64,000 bases of DNA from Bacteroidales bacterium UBA7258 (GCA_002472565.1 DKSK01000005.1:1-64000); one strand, 5' to 3'; shown: positions 1 to 7,427, counted from the first letter of the stretch. Translations and numbers: made by a program. The notes: generated by a model from the sequence alone, not told the origin.

Positions 1-1375
1 ACCATGCGAAGTATCTCCAGAGAATGTTAAAGCCATTCGCATTGAATTTTGCCCAGAGCAGAATCACGAAGACCAGAGCGAACACCGGTGTAGCCAGCGC
101 GATACGCTGTCTGTTGTTCTCCTGGCGGATGTGCAGGGAATCAGCCAGCGTCAGGCGCAGTGCGCGGAGCGCGGTATCGCCGGAGGTGATCGGAAGAACC
201 ACAACGCCGATGAGGGCGATGGTGCCGCCGATGCTGCCGAGCGCGTCACGGCAGACGACGCCGGTGACTGCAGCCGCGCCAATCTGATGGAAGAACTGAT
301 CCCCGGCCTGAATGTAGGAAGCATTCAGCGCGCCGTTCGTGAGTGCCTTCTCCGCGGTTGTGAGCTGAAGATAGCTGTTCCCCATCATGGAGAGGCCGCC
401 GTTCGCCGCGCCGAGATTGATCATCGCCATCGTCCCGGCTGCCCAGCACATCGCAATGAAGCCTTCCACGATCATCATGTTGTAGAAGCACATCCGGCCG
501 TTCTTCTCCGACTCAATGGTTCTGGACACCAGTGCGGTCTGCGTGCTGTGGAATCCGGAGAGGATGCCGCAGGCAACCGTCAGGAAGAACACCGGAATGA
601 AGTGGCTGGCGTTGAAGTACGTGCCGTAGTCAAAACCCGACGCGTTGATGGTGACGGCGGCGCCGGTGGCGTCCACGCCCTGGATTGTGCTGGATACCGT
701 ATTCCAGTTGTCCCAGATATTCGTCAGCGGATACTGATGCGCGAAGATCGCGACAAAAATACCGAGTGCCGAGAACACCAGAATGATACCGAAGATCGGA
801 TAGACACGGCCGATCAGCTTGTCGATCGGCAGGCAGGTCGCCAGGAAATAGTAGGCGAAGATGACAATATACACGATCCAGGTCGTCGGATCGGTCGCCG
901 CGCCGGACCACTTGAAGATCTGCGTCGTCGCAATGTCGCCGGGCGTGTAGATGAACACCGCGCCGACAAGCAGCAGAAGCAGGCAGATGAATACATCATA
1001 CAGAACGTATACGGTCCGGTTTGTGTAATCCTTCACAAAATCCGGCATCTGTGTGCCGCCGTCCCGCGTGCAGATCATGCCCGAGAAATAGTCGTGCATC
1101 GAGCCGCCGATCACGTTGCCGATCGGAATCGCCAGAAACGCCGCCGGCCCGAACAGAATACCCTGAATCGGTCCCATGATCGGACCTGTTCCGGCAATGT
1201 TCAGCAGGTTGATCAGGCTGTTCCGCCATGTCTTCATGGGGACATAGTCCACGCCGTCCTGCCTCGAATAGGCCGGCGTCTCGCGGTCGTCCGGTCCGAA
1301 AATATTCTCGCAGAACTTACCGTACAGCGCGCCGCCGCAGATAAGAATCACGAGACCGATAAGAAATGTTGGAAT
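1..1375 (-). CDS. cstA: Carbon starvation protein CstA, peptide/pyruvate transporter (C-terminus beyond window)
   Basis: The minus strand is open from about 1375 to the left edge, giving some 458 codons without a stop. The N-terminal part reads FLIGLVILICGGALYGKFC, then DGVDYVPMKTWRNSLINLLN, IAGTGPIMGPIQGILFGP and GGSMHDYFSGM, which are conserved in CstA; near the edge comes NGFNILWRYFAW, another family signature. CstA proteins are multi-helix inner-membrane transporters for peptides or pyruvate induced on carbon limitation. No ATG or TTG precedes the first helix in frame. The best ribosome site, GGAGGGG, sits 8 bases before an ATT codon at 1373-1375, so I place the start there; a GTG at 1349-1351 would cut into the first helix. 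The 3' end lies outside the window. Confidence 0.88.
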   Translation of the reverse strand, partial: MPTFLIGLVILICGGALYGKFCENIFGPDDRETPAYSRQDGVDYVPMKTWRNSLINLLNIAGTGPIMGPIQGILFGPAAFLAIPIGNVIGGSMHDYFSGMICTRDGGTQMPDFVKDYTNRTVYVLYDVFICLLLLLVGAVFIYTPGDIATTQIFKWSGAATDPTTWIVYIVIFAYYFLATCLPIDKLIGRVYPIFGIILVFSALGIFVAIFAHQYPLTNIWDNWNTVSSTIQGVDATGAAVTINASGFDYGTYFNASHFIPVFFLTVACGILSGFHSTQTALVSRTIESEKNGRMCFYNMMIVEGFIAMCWAAGTMAMINLGAANGGLSMMGNSYLQLTTAEKALTNGALNASYIQAGDQFFHQIGAAAVTGVVCRDALGSIGGTIALIGVVVLPITSGDTALRALRLTLADSLHIRQENNRQRIALATPVFALVFVILLWAKFNANGFNILWRYFAW

Positions 1376-1405
1376 GTTATGTTCCCCTCCTCCTGGCCGC
1401 CGCCC

Positions 1406-1441
1406 GCTGACGCAGAGGGCGTCCCACGCCGGGGCGTCAGC
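1406..1441. promoter_or_regulatory. Two-tier hairpin just upstream of the cstA ribosome site
   Basis: GCTGACGC at 1406-1413 pairs perfectly with GCGTCAGC at 1434-1441, and inside it GGCGT pairs with ACGCC around a CCC loop. The hairpin lies about 10-15 bases before the ribosome binding site of cstA on the minus strand, and no T-run follows. It could influence translation or message stability; this is inferred from position only. Confidence 0.4.
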
Positions 1442-1565
1442 CTCTCTCCGCTTCAGTTATATTTGAAAGCTATGGCCATTGATATTTAATGAGAATAATA
1501 CTGCGATTTCTTATCGATTTCAACGGAAAACTTTATATTTATTTCATAATTTGTTCCCCATTTCC

Positions 1566-1699
1566 AGCCATTTCTTTCCAAACGTTGGCTGAAAGGGATT
1601 TCTCACCTGCACTTTAATTTTCAATTCAGTCATTTCTTTCCAGTCTTTGGCTGAAAGAGATTTCTCACCTGCATTTCGATTTTCAATTCAGCCATTTCC
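1566..1699. repeat. 62-bp imperfect tandem repeat, two copies plus a 10-base partial copy
   Basis: Copy one is 1566-1627 and copy two is 1628-1689; both contain CATTTCTTTCC, TTGGCTGAAAG and GATTTCTCACCTGCA and end in TTTTCAATTC. A partial third copy starts at 1690. The array lies in the gap of about 400 bases (1376-1777) between the unknown membrane protein and cstA, upstream of cstA. Apart from this array and the hairpin at 1406-1441 I see nothing in the gap. Confidence 0.8.
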
Positions 1700-1777
1700 G
1701 GTCCTTGCTGCCAGTCTGCGGCCGGCTGACTGCCGCTCCTGTCTACACCTGTTTTCCGCCTCAGAATAATTTCCCGC

Positions 1778-2779
1778 TCACTGATAGTTTCTCACCGTAA
1801 AGAGCGGCTTGATCTTCACAACCTCCTCGTAGTCCTCCTTCGAAAGGACCGTCGTGCTATCCATCGCACGAAGATCTTCCTTGAGTACGGCAAGTGCCTC
1901 ATCCACCGTCTCAGCCCGCATTTCCTGCAGGATGCGGATGAGGCGGTCAAAGACAACGGGATGGGCGTACCAGACGGGAATCGGAAAATCCCTGCATCCT
2001 CTGAGTGCTCTCTCCATCGACTCCACGGCCTCCTGGTACTCCCGGTCGCGCCGCTTCCGGTTTGTCAGCTTGCTCGGGAGCGCCCGGCTGCTCACCATCG
2101 TGAACATCATCATGATGCCGAACAGGACCATCAGCAGTCCGGCCATGCGGCTTCCTCTCCGGATGAACACCGCACCGGCCGCGGTGACCACGCCTCCTGC
2201 TGCCAGGACAGTGACTGCGACCGCGCCCACCCATGGCCGGAAGAGGTCGGCGTGGCGCTTGAGCTTTGCCATGGCGGCCATCTTATCGCTCATCGCCTGA
2301 TGCTTGTGGACCTCCCAGCGGGCTTCCTCCAGCTGCTTCTGCGCCGCCCGGGCTGTTTCCGACAGCTCATTGCGGGCCATCCGCGCCTCGATTTCCTCTC
2401 TCTCCCGCTTCTTCTCCTCGCCCTTCGGTGAGAGCTGGCTGATCTCAGGATGCGTCCGCTCCAGTTCGTTCTGCATGGCGTCGCAGTCCTGCAGATAGCG
2501 GAACGAACACTGCCGCTCCTTCCCATCCCCGTACTCCACTACCAGATACAGAACCGGTGCGAGGAATCCCTTCCCGGCCAGATCGCTGCCCGACACCCGC
2601 TTGTAAACCCGCTTCACCTCCCCGTAAGGGATATAGTAATGCCGCGGGTGCATCGTACTCCCGAAATAAAGAAATTCCTCCCCCAGCCCGCACTGGTCAT
2701 ACTTCTGGCATTTCTTCCGATCCGCGAGCACTCTCTCCGTGTCAAAATCCGTGCCCAGCGCTTCCACTTTTTTACTCAT
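1778..2779 (-). CDS. Unknown membrane protein with a coiled coil and a paired membrane segment
   Basis: I do not recognise this 333-residue protein. The first 110 residues look like a compact beta-rich domain (YYIPYGEVKRVYKRVSG, then VLYLVVEYGDGKERQCSF), perhaps PH-like. A charged Glu/Lys/Arg coiled coil follows at about 115-170. Two adjacent hydrophobic segments lie at about 184-232 (VGAVAVTVLAAGGVVTAAGA and AGLLMVLFGIMMMFTMV). The C-terminal 100 residues are soluble and helical (VFDRLIRILQEMRAETVDEA). The start overlaps the stop of the upstream pseudouridine synthase gene as ATGA (2776-2779), so the two are probably translationally coupled. No catalytic motif is visible. A role in sensing or anchoring at the membrane would be a guess. 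Confidence 0.75.
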   Translation of the reverse strand: MSKKVEALGTDFDTERVLADRKKCQKYDQCGLGEEFLYFGSTMHPRHYYIPYGEVKRVYKRVSGSDLAGKGFLAPVLYLVVEYGDGKERQCSFRYLQDCDAMQNELERTHPEISQLSPKGEEKKREREEIEARMARNELSETARAAQKQLEEARWEVHKHQAMSDKMAAMAKLKRHADLFRPWVGAVAVTVLAAGGVVTAAGAVFIRRGSRMAGLLMVLFGIMMMFTMVSSRALPSKLTNRKRRDREYQEAVESMERALRGCRDFPIPVWYAHPVVFDRLIRILQEMRAETVDEALAVLKEDLRAMDSTTVLSKEDYEEVVKIKPLFTVRNYQ

Positions 2780-3645
2780 ACCGTTCCTGTTCTCCCCCGC
2801 CCCACACTGTCTTGCAGTGTCCGCAGCTCCTCTCCGGTCAGCGGCCGCACCTGGCCCGGCGCCAGCGCCGGGTCAAGCACCAGTGTGCCCATCGACAGCC
2901 GTTTCAGAAACAAAACCTGTTTTCCTACAGCGGCAAACATCCGCTTCACCTGATGATAGCGGCCCTCGGTGATCTCCACCACAGCCCACGTGTCTTTGTC
3001 TTTGCCTTTGTCCTTGTCTTTGTCCTTGCCTATGTCCTTGTCTTTGCCCTTGCCTATGTCCTTGTCTTTGCCTATGCCTATGCCTTTTCCCTTGTCTTCG
3101 TCTTTGTCCTCTGCCGCCCACAGTCTGGCCGGAGCCGCCAGGAATGCCGCCCGGCCTCTGGCGTTCCCTGCCGTCTCGTCCTCCGGCACCGGAAGACCCT
3201 CTGCGAACCGTCTGACATCCTCGTCCGAAAACGGGCGGTCCAGCTTTGCCAGATACTGCTTGGGCACATGCCTCCCCGGCGCGAGGAGACTGTGCGCCAG
3301 CTGCCCGTCGTTCGTCAGAAGAAGCAGTCCCTCCGTGTCCTTGTCGAGACGCCCGACCGGCGCGAGATCCCGCCGTGTCCCCGGGGGAAGAAGATCCAGT
3401 ACCGTCCTCTGACGCGGATCCTCCGTCGCGCTGATCACGCCGACCGGCTTATTCATCATGTAATATTCCACGGCATGCCAGACGACCGGCTTCCCCTCAT
3501 ATTCCACGCGATCCTCCGGTCCGACCGCGGTATCGGCCTTTTTCACCGGAACGCCATTCACAAAAACAGCACCGGCCCGGATCGCCTTCTTCAGGCCGCT
3601 CCGGGTTCCGATGCCCATATCCGCAAGATACCTGTCAAGCCTCAT
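2776..3645 (-). CDS. RsuA/RluB/E/F-family pseudouridine synthase with a Lys/Asp repeat insert
   Basis: The protein starts with an S4 RNA-binding domain (MRLDRYLADMG) and carries the catalytic signature LAPVGRLDKDTEGLLLLTND, where the Asp of GRLDKDTEG is the nucleophile of the family. It ends with EGRYHQVKRMFAAVGKQV, typical of RsuA-like enzymes that modify 16S or 23S rRNA. I start at 3645, the Met of MRLDRYL; the open frame reaches 3759 but the extra 38 residues match nothing. Between the usual strand and EGRYHQVKR lies a 40-residue insert of KD, KG and IG dipeptides encoded by a hexanucleotide array (2992-3111). Family length is near 240; this one is 289 mainly because of the insert, which should sit in a surface loop. 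Which rRNA position it modifies cannot be told. Confidence 0.88.
   Translation of the reverse strand: MRLDRYLADMGIGTRSGLKKAIRAGAVFVNGVPVKKADTAVGPEDRVEYEGKPVVWHAVEYYMMNKPVGVISATEDPRQRTVLDLLPPGTRRDLAPVGRLDKDTEGLLLLTNDGQLAHSLLAPGRHVPKQYLAKLDRPFSDEDVRRFAEGLPVPEDETAGNARGRAAFLAAPARLWAAEDKDEDKGKGIGIGKDKDIGKGKDKDIGKDKDKDKGKDKDTWAVVEITEGRYHQVKRMFAAVGKQVLFLKRLSMGTLVLDPALAPGQVRPLTGEELRTLQDSVGRGRTGTV
2992..3111. repeat. Hexanucleotide array, about 20 degenerate units, inside the pseudouridine synthase gene
   Basis: Twenty consecutive six-base units on the plus strand are variants of GTCTTT, GTCCTT, GCCTTT and GCCTAT. On the coding (minus) strand they encode a run of Lys-Asp, Lys-Gly and Ile-Gly pairs. 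Since each unit is two codons, gain or loss of units keeps the reading frame but changes the length of a charged loop. Confidence 0.85.
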
Positions 3646-3710
3646 ATTGATACCCGTACTACACTTCCGCCGGCATCCGCAGCAGATAGGTCCGCATGAA
3701 TCCGCCCGTC

Positions 3711-3743
3711 CGTCAGGAGCAGCATATAATCCTGCTCCTGACG
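3711..3743. repeat. Perfect 12-bp inverted repeat upstream of the pseudouridine synthase
   Basis: CGTCAGGAGCAG (3711-3722) and CTGCTCCTGACG (3732-3743) are separated by the nine bases CATATAATC. No T-run follows on either side, so it is not a classic terminator. It lies in the 123-base gap between the glycosyltransferase and the pseudouridine synthase and could be an operator or a leader hairpin. Confidence 0.5.
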
Positions 3744-3768
3744 CAGCGCAGCGTGTCATGACACTTCC

Positions 3769-4911
3769 TCAGCCCTTATAATGCCGCCGATACGGCGCCC
3801 AGGTCCGCTCACTGATGATATAGCGCGGCCGCCGCTTTGTCTCCAGATAAATTTTCCCGATATACGTCCCGATCACACCCAGCGATAGCAGCTGAATGCC
3901 GCCGAGGAAACAGATGATGCACACCGTCGACGCCCAGCCCGCAACCGTATGCCCGATCGCAGCCATGATGATGGCCCACACAATCCCGATGAATCCCACC
4001 AGACTCACGATGCCGCCGAATCCTGTGATGATCGAGATCGGCTTGACCGACAGGCTCGTGATTCCGTCGAAGGCAAGCGCCAGCATTTTGCTCAGCGGGT
4101 AGTGGCTGCTTCCCGCCATGCGCTCATGCCGCTCGTAGTAGACCTTTGCGCTCGGATATCCGACGAGCGGCACCAGCCCGCGGAGAAAAATATTGACCTC
4201 TTCAAAATCCGCGAAGGACTGCAGAACCCTGGCGCTGATGAGACGGTAATCCGCGTGATTGTAGACCACCTCGGCGCCCATGCGGTTCAGCAGCCGATAG
4301 AAGCTCTCCGCCGTGGTCCGCTTGAACCAGGTGTCCGTCGCCCGGGAGGAACGGACGCCATAAACCACCTCCGCGCCCTTCAGATACTCGTCCACCATCT
4401 GATCCATCGCGTCAATATCGTCCTGCCCGTCGCAGTCGATCGAAATGGTGATGTCGCAGACGTCCTTCGCCTCCATCAGCCCGGCCAGCACCGCATTCTG
4501 ATGCCCAAGGTTCCGGCTCTGGCTGATCCCGATGTAATGGGCATCCTGCGCCGCAAAATCCGTGATCAGCTGCCATGTTTTGTCCTTCGATCCGTCGTTG
4601 ACAAACAGCACCCGGCTCCTGTCGCTGATTTTGCCCGCCGCGGCAAGGCTCTGAATCTTCCCGAGAAACAGCGGCGCGGTGATCGGAAGCACTGCCTCCT
4701 CGTTGTAGCAGGGCACCACGATCCATAGAATCGGCCTGCCCTCCGCCGCTGACGCGCAGTTTTCCATCTTTTTCTCAGCCACAGCTTCCGTTTTTGCCCC
4801 CGCCGCTGACGCGCAGGCCTCTGTTTCTTTCCCTGCTTTCGATGCGGCTTCTGGCTTTTCCCCTGCCGCGGCAACAGCCATCTCCCGTATTTCTTTCCTG
4901 TTCTCCTGCAT
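3769..4911 (-). CDS. GT2 membrane glycosyltransferase, GtrB/dolichol-phosphate-mannose-synthase type
   Basis: The core starts with ILWIVVPCYNEEAVLP, has FVNDGSKDKTW and ITISIDCDGQDD (the nucleotide-sugar and metal-binding Asp residues) and HADYRLISARVLQSF. Two C-terminal membrane helices follow (IITGFGGIVSLVGFIGIVWA and VCIICFLGGIQLLSLGVIGT), ending YIGKIYLETKRRPRYI. This is the layout of GtrB/Arn-type enzymes that move a sugar onto undecaprenyl phosphate. The first 60 residues are Ala/Glu/Lys rich and unlike the family. The start at 4911 has GGAGGAG but 12 bases away. Another ATG at 4983 has a weaker ribosome site and would translate an array of 8-base repeats, so the true start is uncertain and the gene may be switchable by slippage. 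No partner flippase or acceptor gene is adjacent. Confidence 0.87.
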   Translation of the reverse strand: MQENRKEIREMAVAAAGEKPEAASKAGKETEACASAAGAKTEAVAEKKMENCASAAEGRPILWIVVPCYNEEAVLPITAPLFLGKIQSLAAAGKISDRSRVLFVNDGSKDKTWQLITDFAAQDAHYIGISQSRNLGHQNAVLAGLMEAKDVCDITISIDCDGQDDIDAMDQMVDEYLKGAEVVYGVRSSRATDTWFKRTTAESFYRLLNRMGAEVVYNHADYRLISARVLQSFADFEEVNIFLRGLVPLVGYPSAKVYYERHERMAGSSHYPLSKMLALAFDGITSLSVKPISIITGFGGIVSLVGFIGIVWAIIMAAIGHTVAGWASTVCIICFLGGIQLLSLGVIGTYIGKIYLETKRRPRYIISERTWAPYRRHYKG

Positions 4912-4932
4912 GACGGTCTCTGACTCCTCCGG

Positions 4933-4972
4933 CTCTCTGACTCTCTGATTCTCTGACTCTCTGACTCTCTGA
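4933..4972. repeat. Octanucleotide tandem repeat at the 5' end of the glycosyltransferase gene
   Basis: Five consecutive 8-base units CTCTCTGA (the third is TTCTCTGA) lie at 4933-4972, with a related GTCTCTGA unit at 4916-4923. The minus-strand frame of the glycosyltransferase stays open through the array up to an ATG at 4983 and a GTG at 5010. As 8 is not a multiple of three, a change of one unit would shift the frame for any start upstream of the array. Confidence 0.8.
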
Positions 4973-5054
4973 CTCCAGCTCATTGTATCATAGCGTTTCC
5001 GGGCATTCACAGATTCTTCATGTTTCTTTCATTCTTTTCCCTGCCCCGGCATTC

Positions 5055-5093
5055 TATAATGGACATGATGATAGAACAAGGAATCCAGGAGGA
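5055..5093 (+). promoter_or_regulatory. Promoter -10 box and ribosome site for the DJ-1/PfpI gene
   Basis: TATAAT lies at 5055-5060 and CAGGAGGA follows shortly before the ATG at 5102. No good -35 is visible; TTCATT at 5028-5033 is too far away. Confidence 0.5.
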
Positions 5094-5101
5094 TTTTACT
5101 T

Positions 5102-5671
5102 ATGAATACAACAGCAGCTTTTCCCCGCCTCGCCCTTTTTCTTGCGGACGGCTTTGAGGAAGTGGAGGCGCTCACCGTCGTTGATCTGCTTCGCCGCGCG
5201 GGCATTTCCGTGACCACTGTGTCCATCACGGACCGCCGGGAGGTCACTTCCTCCCATCAGGTGACGTTGCTCGCGGACACCATCCTTGACGAACTCGATT
5301 TTGACGCGCTGGACGGACTGGTACTGCCGGGCGGCATGCCGGGTACGACGAATCTCGCCGCCTGTGCTCCTCTGACCGCCCAGATTCAGAAATTTGCCGC
5401 GGATGGCAGAGAAGTCTGCGCCATCTGTGCTGCTCCCACCATTCTCGCCGCGCTCGGACTCCTCGAGGGGAAGCCCGCCACCTGCTTTCCCGCGCGTGAG
5501 CCGGATATGCGCGGCGCGATCCTGACCCACGCCCCGCAGACCGTGACCGGCAACATCATCACCGGGCGAAGCATGGGCTGCGCCATCGATTTTGCCCTCG
5601 CCATCGTGGAGCACTACCAGAGCAGAGATGCGGCAGACCGGCTGAAACAGGCTGTCGCGTTTCCGTACTGA
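5102..5671 (+). CDS. DJ-1/PfpI (YajL/ThiJ) family protein
   Basis: The 189-residue protein matches the usual length of bacterial DJ-1 proteins. The N-terminus LALFLADGFEEVEALTVVD carries the conserved Glu of the active site, and VCAICAAPTILAALGLLEGK carries the nucleophilic-elbow Cys. GLVLPGGMPGTTNLA is the family glycine-rich loop, and AIDFALAIVEHY is the typical C-terminal helix. Members act as deglycases, chaperones or redox-protective proteins; the substrate here is unknown. The start has AGGAGG nearby. A CBS-domain gene follows on the same strand after 33 bases, probably in the same transcript. Confidence 0.88.
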   Translation: MNTTAAFPRLALFLADGFEEVEALTVVDLLRRAGISVTTVSITDRREVTSSHQVTLLADTILDELDFDALDGLVLPGGMPGTTNLAACAPLTAQIQKFAADGREVCAICAAPTILAALGLLEGKPATCFPAREPDMRGAILTHAPQTVTGNIITGRSMGCAIDFALAIVEHYQSRDAADRLKQAVAFPY

Positions 5672-5704
5672 CCGAAGAAACAGCATTGGGGGTTACAATC
5701 GCTC

Positions 5705-6130
5705 ATGAATATCTTATTCTTCCTCACGCCCAAGGCACAGGTCCGCTATGTGGGAGCGGACGACACCCTGCGCCAGGCGCTTGAAAAGATGGACCATTAC
5801 CAGTATGCATCCGTCCCGATCGTCGACGAGAAAACCGGCCGCTACATCGGCACCCTGACCGAGGGCGACCTGCTGCGCACCATAAAGGAACAGTATGACC
5901 TCTCCCTCCGGAAGGCCGAGGACATTCCGCTCCTCCAGATACCCCGGAAACGGGACTACCTTCCCATCACCGCATCCGCCAACATCGAAGACATCGTCCA
6001 GGCGGCCATCTCCCAGAACTTTGTCCCTGTCGTGGACGACCTCGGCTGCTTCATCGGCATCATCACCCGCCGGGAAGTCATCCGCTTCCTCCAGAACTGC
6101 ACCCAGAGCGACAAAGCCGGGCAGGTTTAG
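5705..6130 (+). CDS. Stand-alone CBS-pair protein
   Basis: The 141 residues hold two CBS motifs. The first runs from about 15 to 70 (DDTLRQALEKMDHYQYASVP, IVDEKTGRYIGTLTEGDLL), the second from about 88 to 132 (NIEDIVQAAISQNFVPVVDD, CFIGIITRREVIRFL). Such free CBS pairs bind adenosine nucleotides and act as energy or redox sensors for partner proteins. No enzymatic domain is fused. It lies 33 bases after the DJ-1 gene and ends just before a long palindrome that can stop transcription from both sides. Confidence 0.87.
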   Translation: MNILFFLTPKAQVRYVGADDTLRQALEKMDHYQYASVPIVDEKTGRYIGTLTEGDLLRTIKEQYDLSLRKAEDIPLLQIPRKRDYLPITASANIEDIVQAAISQNFVPVVDDLGCFIGIITRREVIRFLQNCTQSDKAGQV

Positions 6131-6201
6131 CCTGCTGGTACAAAAATTGTCCCTAACAAGCTAAACTTGTTAGGGACAATTTTTGTACCAAACAGGCTAA
6201 A
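6126..6201. terminator. Long palindrome between convergent genes, probable bidirectional terminator
   Basis: A perfect 24-bp stem (6137-6160 with 6166-6189) encloses the loop CTAAA; an outer stem pairs TTTAGCCTG (6126-6134) with CAGGCTAAA (6193-6201). The arms hold ACAAAAATTGTCCC on one side and GGGACAATTTTTGT on the other, giving T-runs on both strands. It lies between the convergent CBS and LacI genes. A further copy of one arm with one mismatch (GCTAAACTCGTTAGGGACAA) follows at 6195-6216, so it may be a small repeat element rather than a simple terminator. Confidence 0.75.
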
Positions 6202-6221
6202 CTCGTTAGGGACAATCGCGT

Positions 6222-7259
6222 TTATTTCCTGTATCCGCTCCCGCTTGACTCCCGGATCACCAGCTCCGCCGGCATGAGGATGGTCTGCGGCTGGCGTCTC
6301 TTGCCGATCATGTCGAAGAGCAGCGTGATGGTCGCCTCCGCCATCTGTTCCACCGGCTGGCGGACCGTGGTGAGACGGGGAATATAAAAGTCTCCGGTAC
6401 TGATTCCGTCATATCCCACGATCGAAATATCCTTCGGGATGGCCAGCCCAGCGTCCGCCGCGGCCCGGCAGGCACCGATGGCAAAGACATCAGCTGTGCA
6501 GAAGATCGCTGTCATCTCCGCCCCGGAATGGATCAGTTTCCATGCCATGCGGTAGCCGTTCTCGATGGTGTAGCGCTCCGATTCGCCCTGCGGCGCCTCC
6601 TCGATGAGATCAGGATTCATCTTCAGCCCGTGCGCCGCGATCGCTCTGCGGTAGCCCTCGAACCGGAGCTGTCCCACTGATTTTGTCAGCAGATTATCCC
6701 CGATGATGGCGATGCTGCGGTGCCCCTGCTCGATCAGGTAGTTCACCATTTTCTCCGATTCCGCCACATCGTCCACAGAAACATTGGCGTACCATGACGG
6801 CTCGCCCTGCGGCGCTCCGATCGTGGAGAAAACAAAGGGTACCTTCAGCTGCCGCAGCATCGCGTCCTCATGGACAAAATTTCCGCCGAGGAAGACAATT
6901 CCTCTCAGTCTGCGCTCCTTGACCAGTTCCAGCGCGACCTGCACTTCCTCCTCGTCAGCCTCCACATGGCGCAGAATCGTGGAATAATGGTTCTCCTCGA
7001 TCCGGTGCTCCATGATCTTGATCATGGTATTGAAAAACGGGTTTGTGATTCCCTTCACCAGAAGTGCGACGGCCTTCGAATCCGTCTTCTTCAAATTGAT
7101 CGCGCTGTTGTTCGGAACAAACCCCGTCTCCCGGATCATCTGCATGATCTTCTGGCGCGTCTCCGGGTTGATATCCGGATGATTATTCAGAGCCCGCGAC
7201 ACGGTGCTGACACTGCATCCGCACAGCCGCGCAATATCCTTGATTGTTGTCTCAGCCAT
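6222..7259 (-). CDS. LacI-family transcriptional regulator of the maltodextrin locus
   Basis: The N-terminal helix-turn-helix reads TIKDIARLCGCSVSTVSRAL, followed by the hinge and a periplasmic-binding-protein-like sensor domain (VALLVKGITNPFFNTMIKIM to VVRQPVEQM-type segments). I start at 7259 (MAETTIKD) with GGGGAAG upstream; the frame is open to 7328 but the extra residues do not belong to the family. Length 345 is normal. It is the last gene of a minus-strand row binding protein, MalF, MalG, MalQ, and a LacI-type operator with an AACGTT core lies at the promoter of that row. It is therefore probably the MalR-like repressor of the locus. Confidence 0.9.
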   Translation of the reverse strand: MAETTIKDIARLCGCSVSTVSRALNNHPDINPETRQKIMQMIRETGFVPNNSAINLKKTDSKAVALLVKGITNPFFNTMIKIMEHRIEENHYSTILRHVEADEEEVQVALELVKERRLRGIVFLGGNFVHEDAMLRQLKVPFVFSTIGAPQGEPSWYANVSVDDVAESEKMVNYLIEQGHRSIAIIGDNLLTKSVGQLRFEGYRRAIAAHGLKMNPDLIEEAPQGESERYTIENGYRMAWKLIHSGAEMTAIFCTADVFAIGACRAAADAGLAIPKDISIVGYDGISTGDFYIPRLTTVRQPVEQMAEATITLLFDMIGKRRQPQTILMPAELVIRESSGSGYRK

Positions 7260-7308
7260 AGTTTTCTTCCCCGCCCGGATATTCCCCTCTGAAAACGCCC
7301 TGTTCCCA

Positions 7309-7350
7309 TAAATGAAACCGGGGTCCAATGCCGCACAGCATCAGACCCCG
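7309..7350 (-). terminator. Putative terminator after malQ
   Basis: On the minus strand CGGGGTC and GACCCCG (7344-7350 and 7319-7325) pair, with partial extension by inner bases GATGC/GCATT, and are followed by the T-rich GTTTCATTTAT. It lies between malQ and the lacI-type gene and may reduce read-through into the regulator. Confidence 0.5.
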
Positions 7351-7427
7351 CTTTGACATTGCATGCCGCCAAAAACACGGCCTGGATATCCATTCACCTC
7401 AAAATCCGCCCTGCGGCACTCGTCATC

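Noticed and set aside
131..1489. 452-codon open frame on the plus strand opposite cstA
   Set aside because: The minus strand encodes conserved CstA motifs throughout; the plus frame is rich in Arg, Asp and His as expected for an antisense shadow and matches nothing.
2557..3699. 380-codon plus-strand frame opposite the pseudouridine synthase
   Set aside because: It owes its length to the hexanucleotide array and GC bias; the minus strand holds the catalytic and S4 motifs.
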